A program made the position numbers and the translations under genes. DNA of 7,122 bases from Pseudomonadota bacterium (GTDB lineage: Bacteria > Pseudomonadota > Alphaproteobacteria > Kiloniellales > J153). The notes under the pieces were generated by a model. That model was not told the DNA's origin and did no database searches. It saw only the letters and a program-made list of their open reading frames with translations. Below, piece by piece: positions 1 to 5,469 of the stretch. Every line of letters starts with the position of its first letter. Position 1 is the stretch's first letter. The DNA lies in contig JACZWN010000172.1 in NCBI GenBank assembly GCA_022572105.1, positions 1 through 7,122 of the forward strand, in the 5' to 3' direction.

Positions 1-43
1 CCACGCGGGGGAACTTGTCTCGCGCGGGGGGCGGGCGCCGGTC

Positions 44-805
44 CTACTGCACCAGTTTCGGGCCCTTCATCTCGACCGCGCTGACTTCGGGCAGGACGCC
101 GAGGCGGCGGGCGACCTCCTGGTAGGCCTCCTCGACCTTGCCCATGTCGCGCCGGAAACGGTCCTTGTCCAGGCAGTCGTTGGTCTTGACGTCCCAGAGC
201 CGGCAGGTATCCGGGCTGATCTCGTCGGCCACGACGATGCGCATATCCTCGTCCTCCCACAGCCGCCCGAACTCCAGTTTGAAGTCGATCAGTTTCAGCC
301 CGACCCCGAGGAACAGGCCGGACAGGAAGTCGTTCACCCTGAGCGCCATTTGGACCATGTCGTCCAGGTCCTGGGTCCCGGCCCAGCCAAAGGCGGTGAT
401 GTGCTCCTCCGAGACCATGGGGTCGCCGAGCTTGTCGTTCTTCAGGTTATACTCGATGATCGGGCGCGGCAGTTGGCTGCCCTCCTCGAGCCCGAGGCGC
501 TTGGCGATCGAGCCGGCGGCCACGTTGCGCACCATGACCTTGATCGGGATGATCTCGACCTCGCGGATCAGTTGCTCGCGCATGTTGAGGCGGCGCACGA
601 AATGGGTCGGGACCCCGATCTCGCCCAGGCGCACCATGAGGTACTCCGAGATGCGGTTGTTGAGCACGCCCTTGCCCGTGATAATGCCCTTCTTCTTGTT
701 GTTGAAGGCGCTCGTGTCGTCCTTGAAGTACTGGACCAGCGTACCTGGCTGGGGGCCTTCGAACAGGACCTTGCCCTTGCCTTCGTAGATCCGCCTGCGT
801 CGCAT
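44..805 (-). CDS. purC: Phosphoribosylaminoimidazole-succinocarboxamide synthase (SAICAR synthetase)
   Basis: Cytosolic enzyme of de novo purine synthesis. It joins aspartate to CAIR using ATP, giving SAICAR, which PurB (encoded at 2432-3730) then cleaves. The 253 residues match the usual length of the bacterial single-domain enzyme. Visible family motifs are the N-terminal YEGKGK (residues 7-12, nucleotide-binding region), DDTSAFNNKKK (29-39), VRNVAAGS (92-99), GDPMVSEEHITAFGW (127-141), DFKLEFG (174-180) and ADEISPDTCRLWD (193-205). The ATG at 805 is chosen because the protein then begins with a short basic stretch before IYEGK, as in relatives, and AGGAG (813-817, minus) lies 7 bases upstream. 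The stop is TAG at 44-46. In related genomes purS usually follows purC. The 43 bases left here show no convincing start, so purS is not confirmed. A promoter and a structured leader lie just upstream. Function is near certain. Confidence 0.97.
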   Translation of the reverse strand: MRRRRIYEGKGKVLFEGPQPGTLVQYFKDDTSAFNNKKKGIITGKGVLNNRISEYLMVRLGEIGVPTHFVRRLNMREQLIREVEIIPIKVMVRNVAAGSIAKRLGLEEGSQLPRPIIEYNLKNDKLGDPMVSEEHITAFGWAGTQDLDDMVQMALRVNDFLSGLFLGVGLKLIDFKLEFGRLWEDEDMRIVVADEISPDTCRLWDVKTNDCLDKDRFRRDMGKVEEAYQEVARRLGVLPEVSAVEMKGPKLVQ

Positions 806-819
806 CCCGCCACTCCTGA

Positions 820-858
820 CCGGGGTCCGAAGTCCCCGGACTCCGGACCTCCCGGTCC
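820..858 (-). promoter_or_regulatory. Structured 5' leader of purC with alternative hairpins
   Basis: Read on the minus strand, four complementary segments lie between the predicted purC start of transcription (about 870) and the Shine-Dalgarno (813-817). GGACC (858-854) can pair with GGTCC (849-845), loop GGGA. CCGGGG (839-834) can pair with CCCCGG (825-820); the interior contains C-UUCG-G, an ultrastable tetraloop, flanked by one A-A mismatch. Alternatively GGTCCG (849-844) can pair with CGGACC (829-824), which excludes both other hairpins. The last hairpin ends two bases before the Shine-Dalgarno. The pairings are seen directly. A regulatory role is inference, and no named riboswitch was recognised. 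GC-rich sequence gives such pairings fairly easily. Confidence 0.4.
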
Positions 859-876
859 CAAAAATTCAACCCGTTC

Positions 877-905
877 CATATAGCAGAGCCTGGAGGACAA
901 GACAA
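877..905 (-). promoter_or_regulatory. Predicted sigma70-type promoter of purC
   Basis: On the minus strand a -35 box TTGTCT (905-900) and a -10 box TATATG (882-877) are separated by exactly 17 bases. Transcription would start near 870, leaving a leader of about 65 bases before the purC ATG. It is the best promoter-like match in the purC upstream region. It was found by eye only. Confidence 0.55.
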
Positions 906-1112
906 TCGCGGCGGCACGGGGCCAGCCCTCACGGCAGGGTATTAGGTATTTGCACCCAACCCCATAGGCCAACTTATGCCGGCAAGATATGAAATTACCG
1001 AGGCGATTGGCTTATTCTGTTATTTAATGGGTCCTTGTTCCTGTTTAGCTCCGGTCTCGATCGGCGGGCAAAGGATGGCGGCGAAATGGGTCCGTATCAA
1101 GGAGGCTTGGTA
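906..1112. other. Intergenic stretch upstream of purC, no gene found
   Basis: About 200 bases between the purC promoter and the 3' end of the NRDE gene. From about 940 to 1055 it is clearly richer in A and T than the flanking coding DNA. No tRNA, credible protein gene, long inverted repeat or intrinsic terminator for the NRDE gene was seen. The only open frames are a 12-codon ORF at 989-1027 and the antisense shadow of the NRDE gene. It may hold upstream regulatory sites for purC or be the remnant of a lost gene; nothing decides between these. Confidence 0.4.
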
Positions 1113-1898
1113 TTAAAAAAGGGCCAGTTTCTTATAGCGGGTCTGGTCCGGGCGGCCGGCGGCGAAGTGCCAGACCGGCCGGTTGGGCGGCTCGCGCAGG
1201 CTCTTGGGCGGGCCGGGCAGGGCGATCAAGGAGCTCGAGACCGTGCCGAAGCCGACCTCGGTGACGATGGTCATGGCGGCCAGCGGGTCGGCGCTTCTGG
1301 CTGGCTCCCGGCTGCGCAGGAGCTTGGCCCAAGAGCCCCACTTGCCGGCCTTGGGATCGGGCGGCGTGGCCGCCTCGAAGCGCGCCAGGTAGGCGCGGAC
1401 GCGCGCGCTCTCTGGGTCGTTGCGGTCGTGCGCCGTGATCATGGAGAGCCCGGCGGGCAACTCGAAGGCCTCGACCCGCGCCGCCGCGCCGCCGCCCGCA
1501 TCCGCGCCCAGGTTGCGCAGCCAGAAAGCGTCGCGGTTGTCGGCGATCACCAGGTTGAAGCTGCGGTAGGCGGCCGGGTCGAGCCGCGACAGATAGGTCG
1601 CCGCGGCCGAGGCGTCGGCGTGATCGAGCGCCTCGAGCACCAGCTCGCCGCGGCTGCGCTTGCCGGCCTCGGGGCCGAGCGAATCCACGCGGTTGAGCAC
1701 ACCGGCCAGCACGCCGTGGTCGTTCAAGCCGAGCCAGGAGCCGCCCGCGGTCTCATCGAGCCCGGCCACCACCTCGGGCCGCTCGGGCCAATGCCGGCCG
1801 GGCGGCCGCCAGGGCCGGTCCAGCATTTCGTCCCGGTTGGCCGCGAACACGAGCGGCCAGGGATGGCCGGGGCGGCGCAGGATAACCACGGTGCACAT
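1113..1898 (-). CDS. NRDE family (TANGO2-like) protein
   Basis: A 261-residue protein of the NRDE family, named after the conserved Asn-Arg-Asp-Glu motif, here at residues 21-24 in FAANRDEMLDRP. It begins Met-Cys-Thr, the typical start of the family. The second-position Cys is thought to resemble the nucleophile of Ntn hydrolases, but the biochemical activity of bacterial members is not established. Further family features are AGGSWLGLNDHG (51-62), VLNR (67-70), SFNLVIAD and, near the end, GTVSSSLIALP. No signal peptide or membrane segment is visible, so it is probably cytosolic. The ATG at 1898 is fixed by the conserved MCT start, although no strong Shine-Dalgarno precedes it. It lies divergent from the zeta gene across 125 bases. 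It faces purC in the same direction but is about 300 bases away, so it is probably transcribed separately. Family assignment is firm; function is unknown. Confidence 0.9.
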   Translation of the reverse strand: MCTVVILRRPGHPWPLVFAANRDEMLDRPWRPPGRHWPERPEVVAGLDETAGGSWLGLNDHGVLAGVLNRVDSLGPEAGKRSRGELVLEALDHADASAAATYLSRLDPAAYRSFNLVIADNRDAFWLRNLGADAGGGAAARVEAFELPAGLSMITAHDRNDPESARVRAYLARFEAATPPDPKAGKWGSWAKLLRSREPARSADPLAAMTIVTEVGFGTVSSSLIALPGPPKSLREPPNRPVWHFAAGRPDQTRYKKLALF

Positions 1899-1913
1899 GT
1901 CGGTCTCGGGCGC

Positions 1914-1959
1914 TTGCGGCCTTCCGGCACTGTTCCTATCTGTCTGGTGAGGCTATAAG
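1914..1959 (+). promoter_or_regulatory. Candidate promoter(s) for the zeta gene
   Basis: In the 125-base divergent region, TTGCGG (1914-1919) and TATCTG (1937-1942) are spaced by 17 bases. A second -10-like TATAAG (1954-1959) has TGTTCC (1931-1936) at 17 bases. Either would give a short leader to the ATG at 2024. Both matches are imperfect, so this is a weak call. Confidence 0.3.
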
Positions 1960-2023
1960 GAGCCCCGCGATATCACCCCGAGGCGCGGATGGCAACGCGC
2001 AAAGACCAGGGAGGCCCCGAGCC

Positions 2024-2344
2024 ATGACCACGTTCGACAAACGCGAAAAAGTCTTCGAGGACAAGTACAAGCACGACCAGGAACTGCAGTTCAAGGTCGA
2101 GGTGCGGCGCAACAAGCTGCTCGGGCTGTGGGTGGCGGAGCTGCTGGGCCTTTCCGGGGCGGACGCAGAGGCCTACGCCAAGGAGGTGGTCAGGGCCGAT
2201 TTCGAGGAGCCGGGGGATGCCGACGTGATCCGCAAGATCCAGGGCGACGCCGCGCCCAAGAACCTCGACCTGAGCGAGCACCGAATTCGCAAGAAGATGG
2301 ACGAGCTGACGGCGGTCGCGAAAGAGCAGATCATGACGGAATAA
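2024..2344 (+). CDS. F1Fo-ATPase inhibitor subunit zeta (DUF1476)
   Basis: A small, charged, mostly helical protein of 106 residues, the usual size for DUF1476. In Paracoccus denitrificans the zeta subunit binds F1 and blocks ATP hydrolysis, with the N-terminal segment as the inhibitory part. Here that segment reads TTFDKREKVFEDKYKHDQEL, the hallmark of the family, followed by VEVRRNKLLGLWVAELLG (about residues 26-43). No signal or membrane segment is visible, consistent with action at the cytosolic F1 face. The start is supported by AGGGAGG at 2008-2014, nine bases before the ATG. The gene stands alone on the plus strand between minus-strand NRDE and purB genes and ends in a strong terminator (2373-2401). 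It is not near ATP synthase genes here, which is usual for this subunit. Family certain; inhibitory strength in this species is inferred. Confidence 0.95.
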   Translation: MTTFDKREKVFEDKYKHDQELQFKVEVRRNKLLGLWVAELLGLSGADAEAYAKEVVRADFEEPGDADVIRKIQGDAAPKNLDLSEHRIRKKMDELTAVAKEQIMTE

Positions 2345-2372
2345 CGCGCCCGAATCGGACCTGGGCACCGAG

Positions 2373-2401
2373 ACGCCCCGCCCGAGCGGTGGGGCGTTTT
2401 T
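2373..2401 (+). terminator. Intrinsic terminator of the zeta gene
   Basis: The arms ACGCCCCGCC (2373-2382) and GGTGGGGCGT (2388-2397) pair over ten positions with a single G-U, around the loop CGAGC. They are followed directly by a T tract (2397-2401). It begins 28 bases after the stop codon. On the minus strand the hairpin is present but no T tract follows it, so it is not an obvious intrinsic terminator for the converging purB. Confidence 0.92.
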
Positions 2402-2431
2402 GCGTTGGAGCAACCACGGGAAGACACAGCC

Positions 2432-3730
2432 TCAAGCGTTCCCGAACACCCGCGCGAAGATCGTGTCCACGTGCTTGGTGTGGGCGGCGAGGTCGAAGCA
2501 GGCCTCGAGCCCGGCGGCGCCGAGGCGTTCGGCCACCTCCGGGTCGGCCTCGAGATGGCCCAGGAAACCGCCCTCGCCGGCCCAGACCTTCATGGCGGCC
2601 GCCTGGACGGCGGCGTAGGCGTCCTCCCGGCTCATGCCGGCCTGGGTGAGCGCCAAGAGCACGCGCTGCGAGTGCACCAGGCCGCCCAGACGCTCCAGGT
2701 TGGCGCGCATGGCCTCGGGATAAACCACGAGCTTCTCGATCAGGCCGGCCAGGCGCCCGAGGGCGAAATGCAGCGCGATCGTGGCATCCGGCGCGAACAC
2801 CCGCTCGACCGAGGAGTGGGAGATGTCGCGCTCGTGCCACAGCGCCACGTTTTCGAGCGCGGGCACGACCGCGGCGCGGACGATGCGCGCCAGGCCCGTC
2901 AAGTTCTCGCTCAGGACCGGGTTGCGCTTGTGCGGCATGGCCGAGGAGCCCTTCTGGCCGGGCGCGAAGTATTCCTCGGCCTCGCGCACCTCGGTGCGCT
3001 GCAGGTGGCGGATCTCGACGGCCAGGTTCTCGATCGAGCTGGCGATGACGCCCAAGGTGCCGAAGAAGGCGGCGTGGCGGTCGCGCGGGATCACCTGGGT
3101 CGAGATCGGCTCGATGGCGAGCCCCATTTTCTCGGCCACGTGGCGCTCGACCGCGGGATCGATGCTGGCAAAGGTTCCGACCGCGCCCGAGATGGCGCAG
3201 GTCGCGATCTCCGCGCGGGCGCGCACCAGCCGTTCGCGGCCGCGGGCGAAGGCGGCGTAGTGCCCGGCCAGCTTGAGCCCGAAGGTCGTGGGCTCGGCGT
3301 GGATGCCGTGGCTGCGCCCCAGGCAGACCGTGTCCTTGTGTTCCAAGGCGCGGGCCTTGAGCGCGGCCAGGACGCGGTCGAGCTCGGCCAGCAGCAGGTC
3401 GCTGGCCTGGGCGAGTTGGACGGCCAGGCAGGTGTCGAGCACGTCCGAGGAGGTCATGCCTTGGTGCACGAAGCGCGCCGGCTCGCCGACGTGCTCGGCC
3501 AGGTTGGTCAGGAAGGCGATCACGTCGTGGTGGGTCTCGCGCTCGATCTCGTCGATGCGCGCGACCTCGAAGGCGCCCTTCGCCCGCACCGCCTCGGCCG
3601 CCGCCTTGGGGATGACCCCGAGCTCGGCCTGGGCGTCGCAGGCGTGCGCCTCGATCTCGAGCCAGATGCGGTAGCGGTTCTCGGGCTCCCAGATGCGGGC
3701 CATTTCGGGCCGGCTGTAGCGCGGGATCAT
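2432..3730 (-). CDS. purB: Adenylosuccinate lyase
   Basis: Cytosolic enzyme that removes fumarate from SAICAR (giving AICAR) and from adenylosuccinate (giving AMP). Its first substrate is the product of PurC, encoded in the same neighbourhood. With the ATG at 3730 the protein has 432 residues, close to the roughly 431 of the Bacillus subtilis type. Key sites fall at family positions: His68 in ETHHDVIAF, TSSDVLDT (93-100), His141 in GRSHGIHAEPTTFG, and the mobile signature loop KGSSAMPHKRNP (260-271) with catalytic Ser262. An in-frame ATG at 3832 would add 34 residues, but these look like untranslated leader and the predicted transcription start lies inside them. Relatives begin MIPRYSRPEM, and CGAGG lies just upstream of 3730. 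The gene converges on the zeta gene and is divergent from merF across 205 bases. Function is near certain. Confidence 0.97.
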   Translation of the reverse strand: MIPRYSRPEMARIWEPENRYRIWLEIEAHACDAQAELGVIPKAAAEAVRAKGAFEVARIDEIERETHHDVIAFLTNLAEHVGEPARFVHQGMTSSDVLDTCLAVQLAQASDLLLAELDRVLAALKARALEHKDTVCLGRSHGIHAEPTTFGLKLAGHYAAFARGRERLVRARAEIATCAISGAVGTFASIDPAVERHVAEKMGLAIEPISTQVIPRDRHAAFFGTLGVIASSIENLAVEIRHLQRTEVREAEEYFAPGQKGSSAMPHKRNPVLSENLTGLARIVRAAVVPALENVALWHERDISHSSVERVFAPDATIALHFALGRLAGLIEKLVVYPEAMRANLERLGGLVHSQRVLLALTQAGMSREDAYAAVQAAAMKVWAGEGGFLGHLEADPEVAERLGAAGLEACFDLAAHTKHVDTIFARVFGNA

Positions 3731-3780
3731 CAAGGCCTCGTGGGTCGAATGGACGGACACGGGGGGGGCGCGGCTCGCGG

Positions 3781-3807
3781 GGATGCGTTGCCGCACGGAT
3801 GCGTTGC
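3781..3807. repeat. 11-base direct repeat in the purB leader
   Basis: GGATGCGTTGC occurs exactly twice, at 3781-3791 and 3797-3807, separated by CGCAC, so the copies are 16 bases apart from start to start. They lie at or just after the predicted purB start of transcription. The unit could be a binding site for a regulator or a small duplication; the sequence does not say which. Confidence 0.5.
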
Positions 3808-3813
3808 TGGGCC

Positions 3814-3842
3814 AAACAAGCCGAGGCGGCACGCCCTGTCAA
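3814..3842 (-). promoter_or_regulatory. Predicted purB promoter
   Basis: The minus strand carries a perfect -35 hexamer TTGACA (3842-3837). The hexamer 17 bases downstream, TTGTTT (3819-3814), is a poor -10 match. Start of transcription would be near 3807, about 77 bases before the purB ATG. The conserved -35 box makes this plausible; the -10 element is uncertain. Confidence 0.45.
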
Positions 3843-3903
3843 CACCCCTGGCCGAAAGGCAACTCGGCTTCACCGTACCGTGATCCATATTCGGCGCGGC
3901 CTG

Positions 3904-3912
3904 TGCTACAGT
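3904..3912 (+). promoter_or_regulatory. merF: Possible extended -10 promoter of merF
   Basis: TGCTACAGT is an extended -10 element (TG, one base, TACAGT). It would start transcription near 3919, about 17 bases before the merF ATG. The -35 region at the proper distance matches poorly. A short inverted repeat TCAC-N6-GTGA (3870-3883) lies just upstream and could bind a regulator. The long-spacer, dyad-containing MerR operator of classical mer promoters was not found. Confidence 0.3.
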
Positions 3913-3935
3913 CCGCGCGACTGGAGAGCCTGATT

Positions 3936-4142
3936 ATGAACGACAAGAGACTGCTCAGGACCGGGGTCGCCGGCAGCGTGATCGTCGCGCTCTGCTGCGT
4001 CACGCCGATTCTGGTCGTGGCCGTAAGCGCGCTCGGGCTGGCCGCGGTCGTCGGCTGGCTCGACTTCGTGCTGTTCCCGTTGCTCGCCTTCTTCCTCGGC
4101 CTGACCGCCTATGCGCTGGTTCGCCGGAGGCGCGCGCAGTGA
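3936..4142 (+). CDS. merF: MerF-type mercury transport protein
   Basis: A 68-residue inner-membrane protein with two predicted helices (about residues 15-39 and 44-62) joined by a short GWLD turn. MerF proteins carry Hg(II) across the cytoplasmic membrane. The vicinal pair Cys20-Cys21 in ALCCVTPILV is the metal-binding motif of the first helix, and GLAAVVGWLDFVLFPLLAFF follows the classical pattern closely. The start is the ATG at 3936, with GGAG (3923-3926) nine bases upstream. Unlike the roughly 81-residue plasmid MerF, this copy ends in RRRRAQ and lacks the second, C-terminal Cys-Cys pair. The arginine tail favours a cytoplasmic C terminus. Its stop overlaps the start of the next gene (GTGA), so the two are translationally coupled. 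No other mer gene is in the window. The family assignment is good; mercury specificity is inferred, and another soft metal is possible. Confidence 0.85.
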   Translation: MNDKRLLRTGVAGSVIVALCCVTPILVVAVSALGLAAVVGWLDFVLFPLLAFFLGLTAYALVRRRRAQ

Positions 4143-4345
4143 TCGAATTGACCTCGGTGCTGACCTGCCCGGTCTGCGGCCACGCCACGGCCGAGGAGAT
4201 GCCGACCGACGCCTGCATCTATTTCTACGACTGCAAGGGCTGCGGCGCGATCCTCAAGCCCGAGTCCGGCGACTGTTGCGTGTTCTGCTCCTACGGCTCG
4301 GTGCCCTGCCCGCCGATCCAGGCGGGTGATGGCTGCTGCGGCTAG
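4139..4345 (+). CDS. GDCCVxC-domain cysteine-rich small protein
   Basis: A 68-residue, cysteine-rich, probably cytosolic protein. Eleven residues are cysteine: a CPVC knuckle (10-13), Cys26, CKGC (32-35), the name-giving GDCCVFC (44-50), Cys57 in VPCPP, and a C-terminal CC pair (66-67). The paired CxxC knuckles resemble a zinc-ribbon fold. The family is often found beside MerF, and some relatives are selenoproteins. Here every position is a plain TGC or TGT cysteine codon and no in-frame TGA is present. The start is GTG at 4139, overlapping the merF stop by four bases (GTGA). This gives the full CPVC-containing N terminus and implies coupled translation. Its TAG stop overlaps the acoC stop on the other strand. 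A role in accepting or sequestering the metal brought in by MerF is inferred from context and cysteine content; no activity is established. Confidence 0.85.
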   Translation: MIELTSVLTCPVCGHATAEEMPTDACIYFYDCKGCGAILKPESGDCCVFCSYGSVPCPPIQAGDGCCG

Positions 4346-5469
4346 CCGGCGATCTTTCGGATCAGGCGGTTGACCTCGGCGGCGGCCTCCATCTGGGGCA
4401 TGTGGCCGGCGTTCTCGATCATGGTGACCGCGACATTGGCCGGCAGGCCCTCGGCCTGGGCCGGCGGCAGGATGCGGTCCTCGCGGCCCCGGATCACCTG
4501 CACCGGCGGCGCGAGCTCCGAGAGCCGCCCGGCCAGCACGGTCCCCTGACGGCCGCCTGGGAAGACCGCCCCGGCGATCGCGCGCAGCGCCGCCTCGACG
4601 CCGTCCAGGCGTTTGTACCTGAGCACCTCCTCGACCATGTCGCGGCCGACCGCTTGGGGGTCGGCGAAGAGCATCTGCAGGACCGCCTTCATCTCCTTGC
4701 GCCGGCCGGCGGCGATGAAGCCGTCGATATAGGCCCCGTTGATCTCGGGCCCGAGTCCGGCGGAGGCGATCAGCGTCAGGCTGGCCGCCGCCTCCGGGCG
4801 ACCGAGCGCCAACTCGAGCGCCACCGCCCCGCCCAGGGAATGGCCGACCAGATGGGCGCGGCCGATGCCGAGGGCGTCGAGAAAGGCGCCGAGCGCCCCC
4901 GACAGGGTGGCCAGGTCGCCGGCGCCCACGTCCTTGCCCGAGCGGCCGTGGCCGGGCAGGTCGAGGGCGTAGACCGCGTGGGTCTCGGCCAGATCCGTTT
5001 GGTTGAACAGCCAGGTGTTGAGGTCGCCGCCGAAGCCGTGGACCAGGACGATCGGCGCGGTCTCGCTGCCCCCGGCGGATTTACCGGCGCGCCGATAGTT
5101 GAGCCGCCAGCCCGCGGCCTCGACGATCTCCGGCTCGCTCGCGGGTTCCGTCGCCGCCGCGGCGACGGCGAAAACCGCCTCGAAGCGCGCGACGAAGGCG
5201 TCGATCTCGGCCGCCTCGGCCGCCCCGGCGGCGATCACGCCGAGCAGGGCGCCGACCGGCACGGTCTCGCCCTCGGCCACCAGGCGCCGGCACAGCACAC
5301 CGCCCGCGGGGCTCTCCAGGGCGTTGGTGATCTTGGTCGTCTCGATGTCGACGACCTCGTCGCCGATCCCGAGGCGCGCGCCCTCCTCGACGTGCCAGTC
5401 GACCACCATGCCCTCGTCCATGGCGAGGCCCCACTTGGGCATGGTGATCGCTTGCAGCTCGACGGTCAT
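4342..5469 (-). CDS. acoC: Acetoin dehydrogenase E2-type subunit: lipoyl domain plus alpha/beta hydrolase
   Basis: A 375-residue protein with two domains. Residues 1-82 are a biotinyl/lipoyl domain with MPKWGLAMDEG (10-20) and the lipoylation site Lys46 in ETTKITN. An Ala/Glu-rich linker follows (about 98-118). Residues 120-375 are an alpha/beta hydrolase with HGFGGD (144-149, oxyanion region), nucleophile Ser211 in GHSLGG, Asp331 in GREDRILP and His356 in NAGHMPQ. There is no peripheral-subunit-binding domain and no classical E2 acyltransferase domain; this matches AcoC of Ralstonia and Pseudomonas acetoin dehydrogenase. It would receive the acetyl group from E1 on lipoate and pass it to CoA. 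The ATG at 5469 overlaps the acoB stop (ATGA), which fixes the start. The stop TAG (4344-4342) overlaps that of the facing GDCCVxC gene. No E3 gene follows. Substrate is inferred from the family. Confidence 0.9.
   Translation of the reverse strand: MTVELQAITMPKWGLAMDEGMVVDWHVEEGARLGIGDEVVDIETTKITNALESPAGGVLCRRLVAEGETVPVGALLGVIAAGAAEAAEIDAFVARFEAVFAVAAAATEPASEPEIVEAAGWRLNYRRAGKSAGGSETAPIVLVHGFGGDLNTWLFNQTDLAETHAVYALDLPGHGRSGKDVGAGDLATLSGALGAFLDALGIGRAHLVGHSLGGAVALELALGRPEAAASLTLIASAGLGPEINGAYIDGFIAAGRRKEMKAVLQMLFADPQAVGRDMVEEVLRYKRLDGVEAALRAIAGAVFPGGRQGTVLAGRLSELAPPVQVIRGREDRILPPAQAEGLPANVAVTMIENAGHMPQMEAAAEVNRLIRKIAG

Noticed and set aside
1..43. Start of purS downstream of purC
   Set aside because: Only a GTG at 4-2 without a Shine-Dalgarno is available; too little sequence to support a gene.
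989..1027. 12-codon ATG open frame in the AT-rich gap
   Set aside because: Too short to support without homologues, and no clear ribosome binding site.
1035..1958. Plus-strand open frame antisense to the NRDE gene, with AAGGAGG at 1099-1105 before a possible TTG start
   Set aside because: The Shine-Dalgarno-like match is real, but the translation is a low-complexity shadow of the NRDE gene with no family resemblance.
3731..3832. N-terminal extension of PurB from an ATG at 3832
   Set aside because: The extra 34 residues are not family-like, run through a run of eight C on the coding strand (3761-3768), and begin upstream of the predicted transcription start.
2405..3883. Open frame of 492 codons on the plus strand antisense to purB
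   Set aside because: It mirrors purB codon structure, has low-complexity Gly/Ala/Arg/Asp-rich translation and no recognisable motif. Long antisense frames are expected in GC-rich genes.
3843..3935. MerR-type operator in front of merF
   Set aside because: No -35/-10 pair with a 19-20 base spacer and central dyad was seen; only a short TCAC-N6-GTGA repeat is present.
4139..4345. Possible selenocysteine in the GDCCVxC protein
   Set aside because: Some relatives are selenoproteins, but all relevant codons here are TGC or TGT and no internal in-frame TGA exists.
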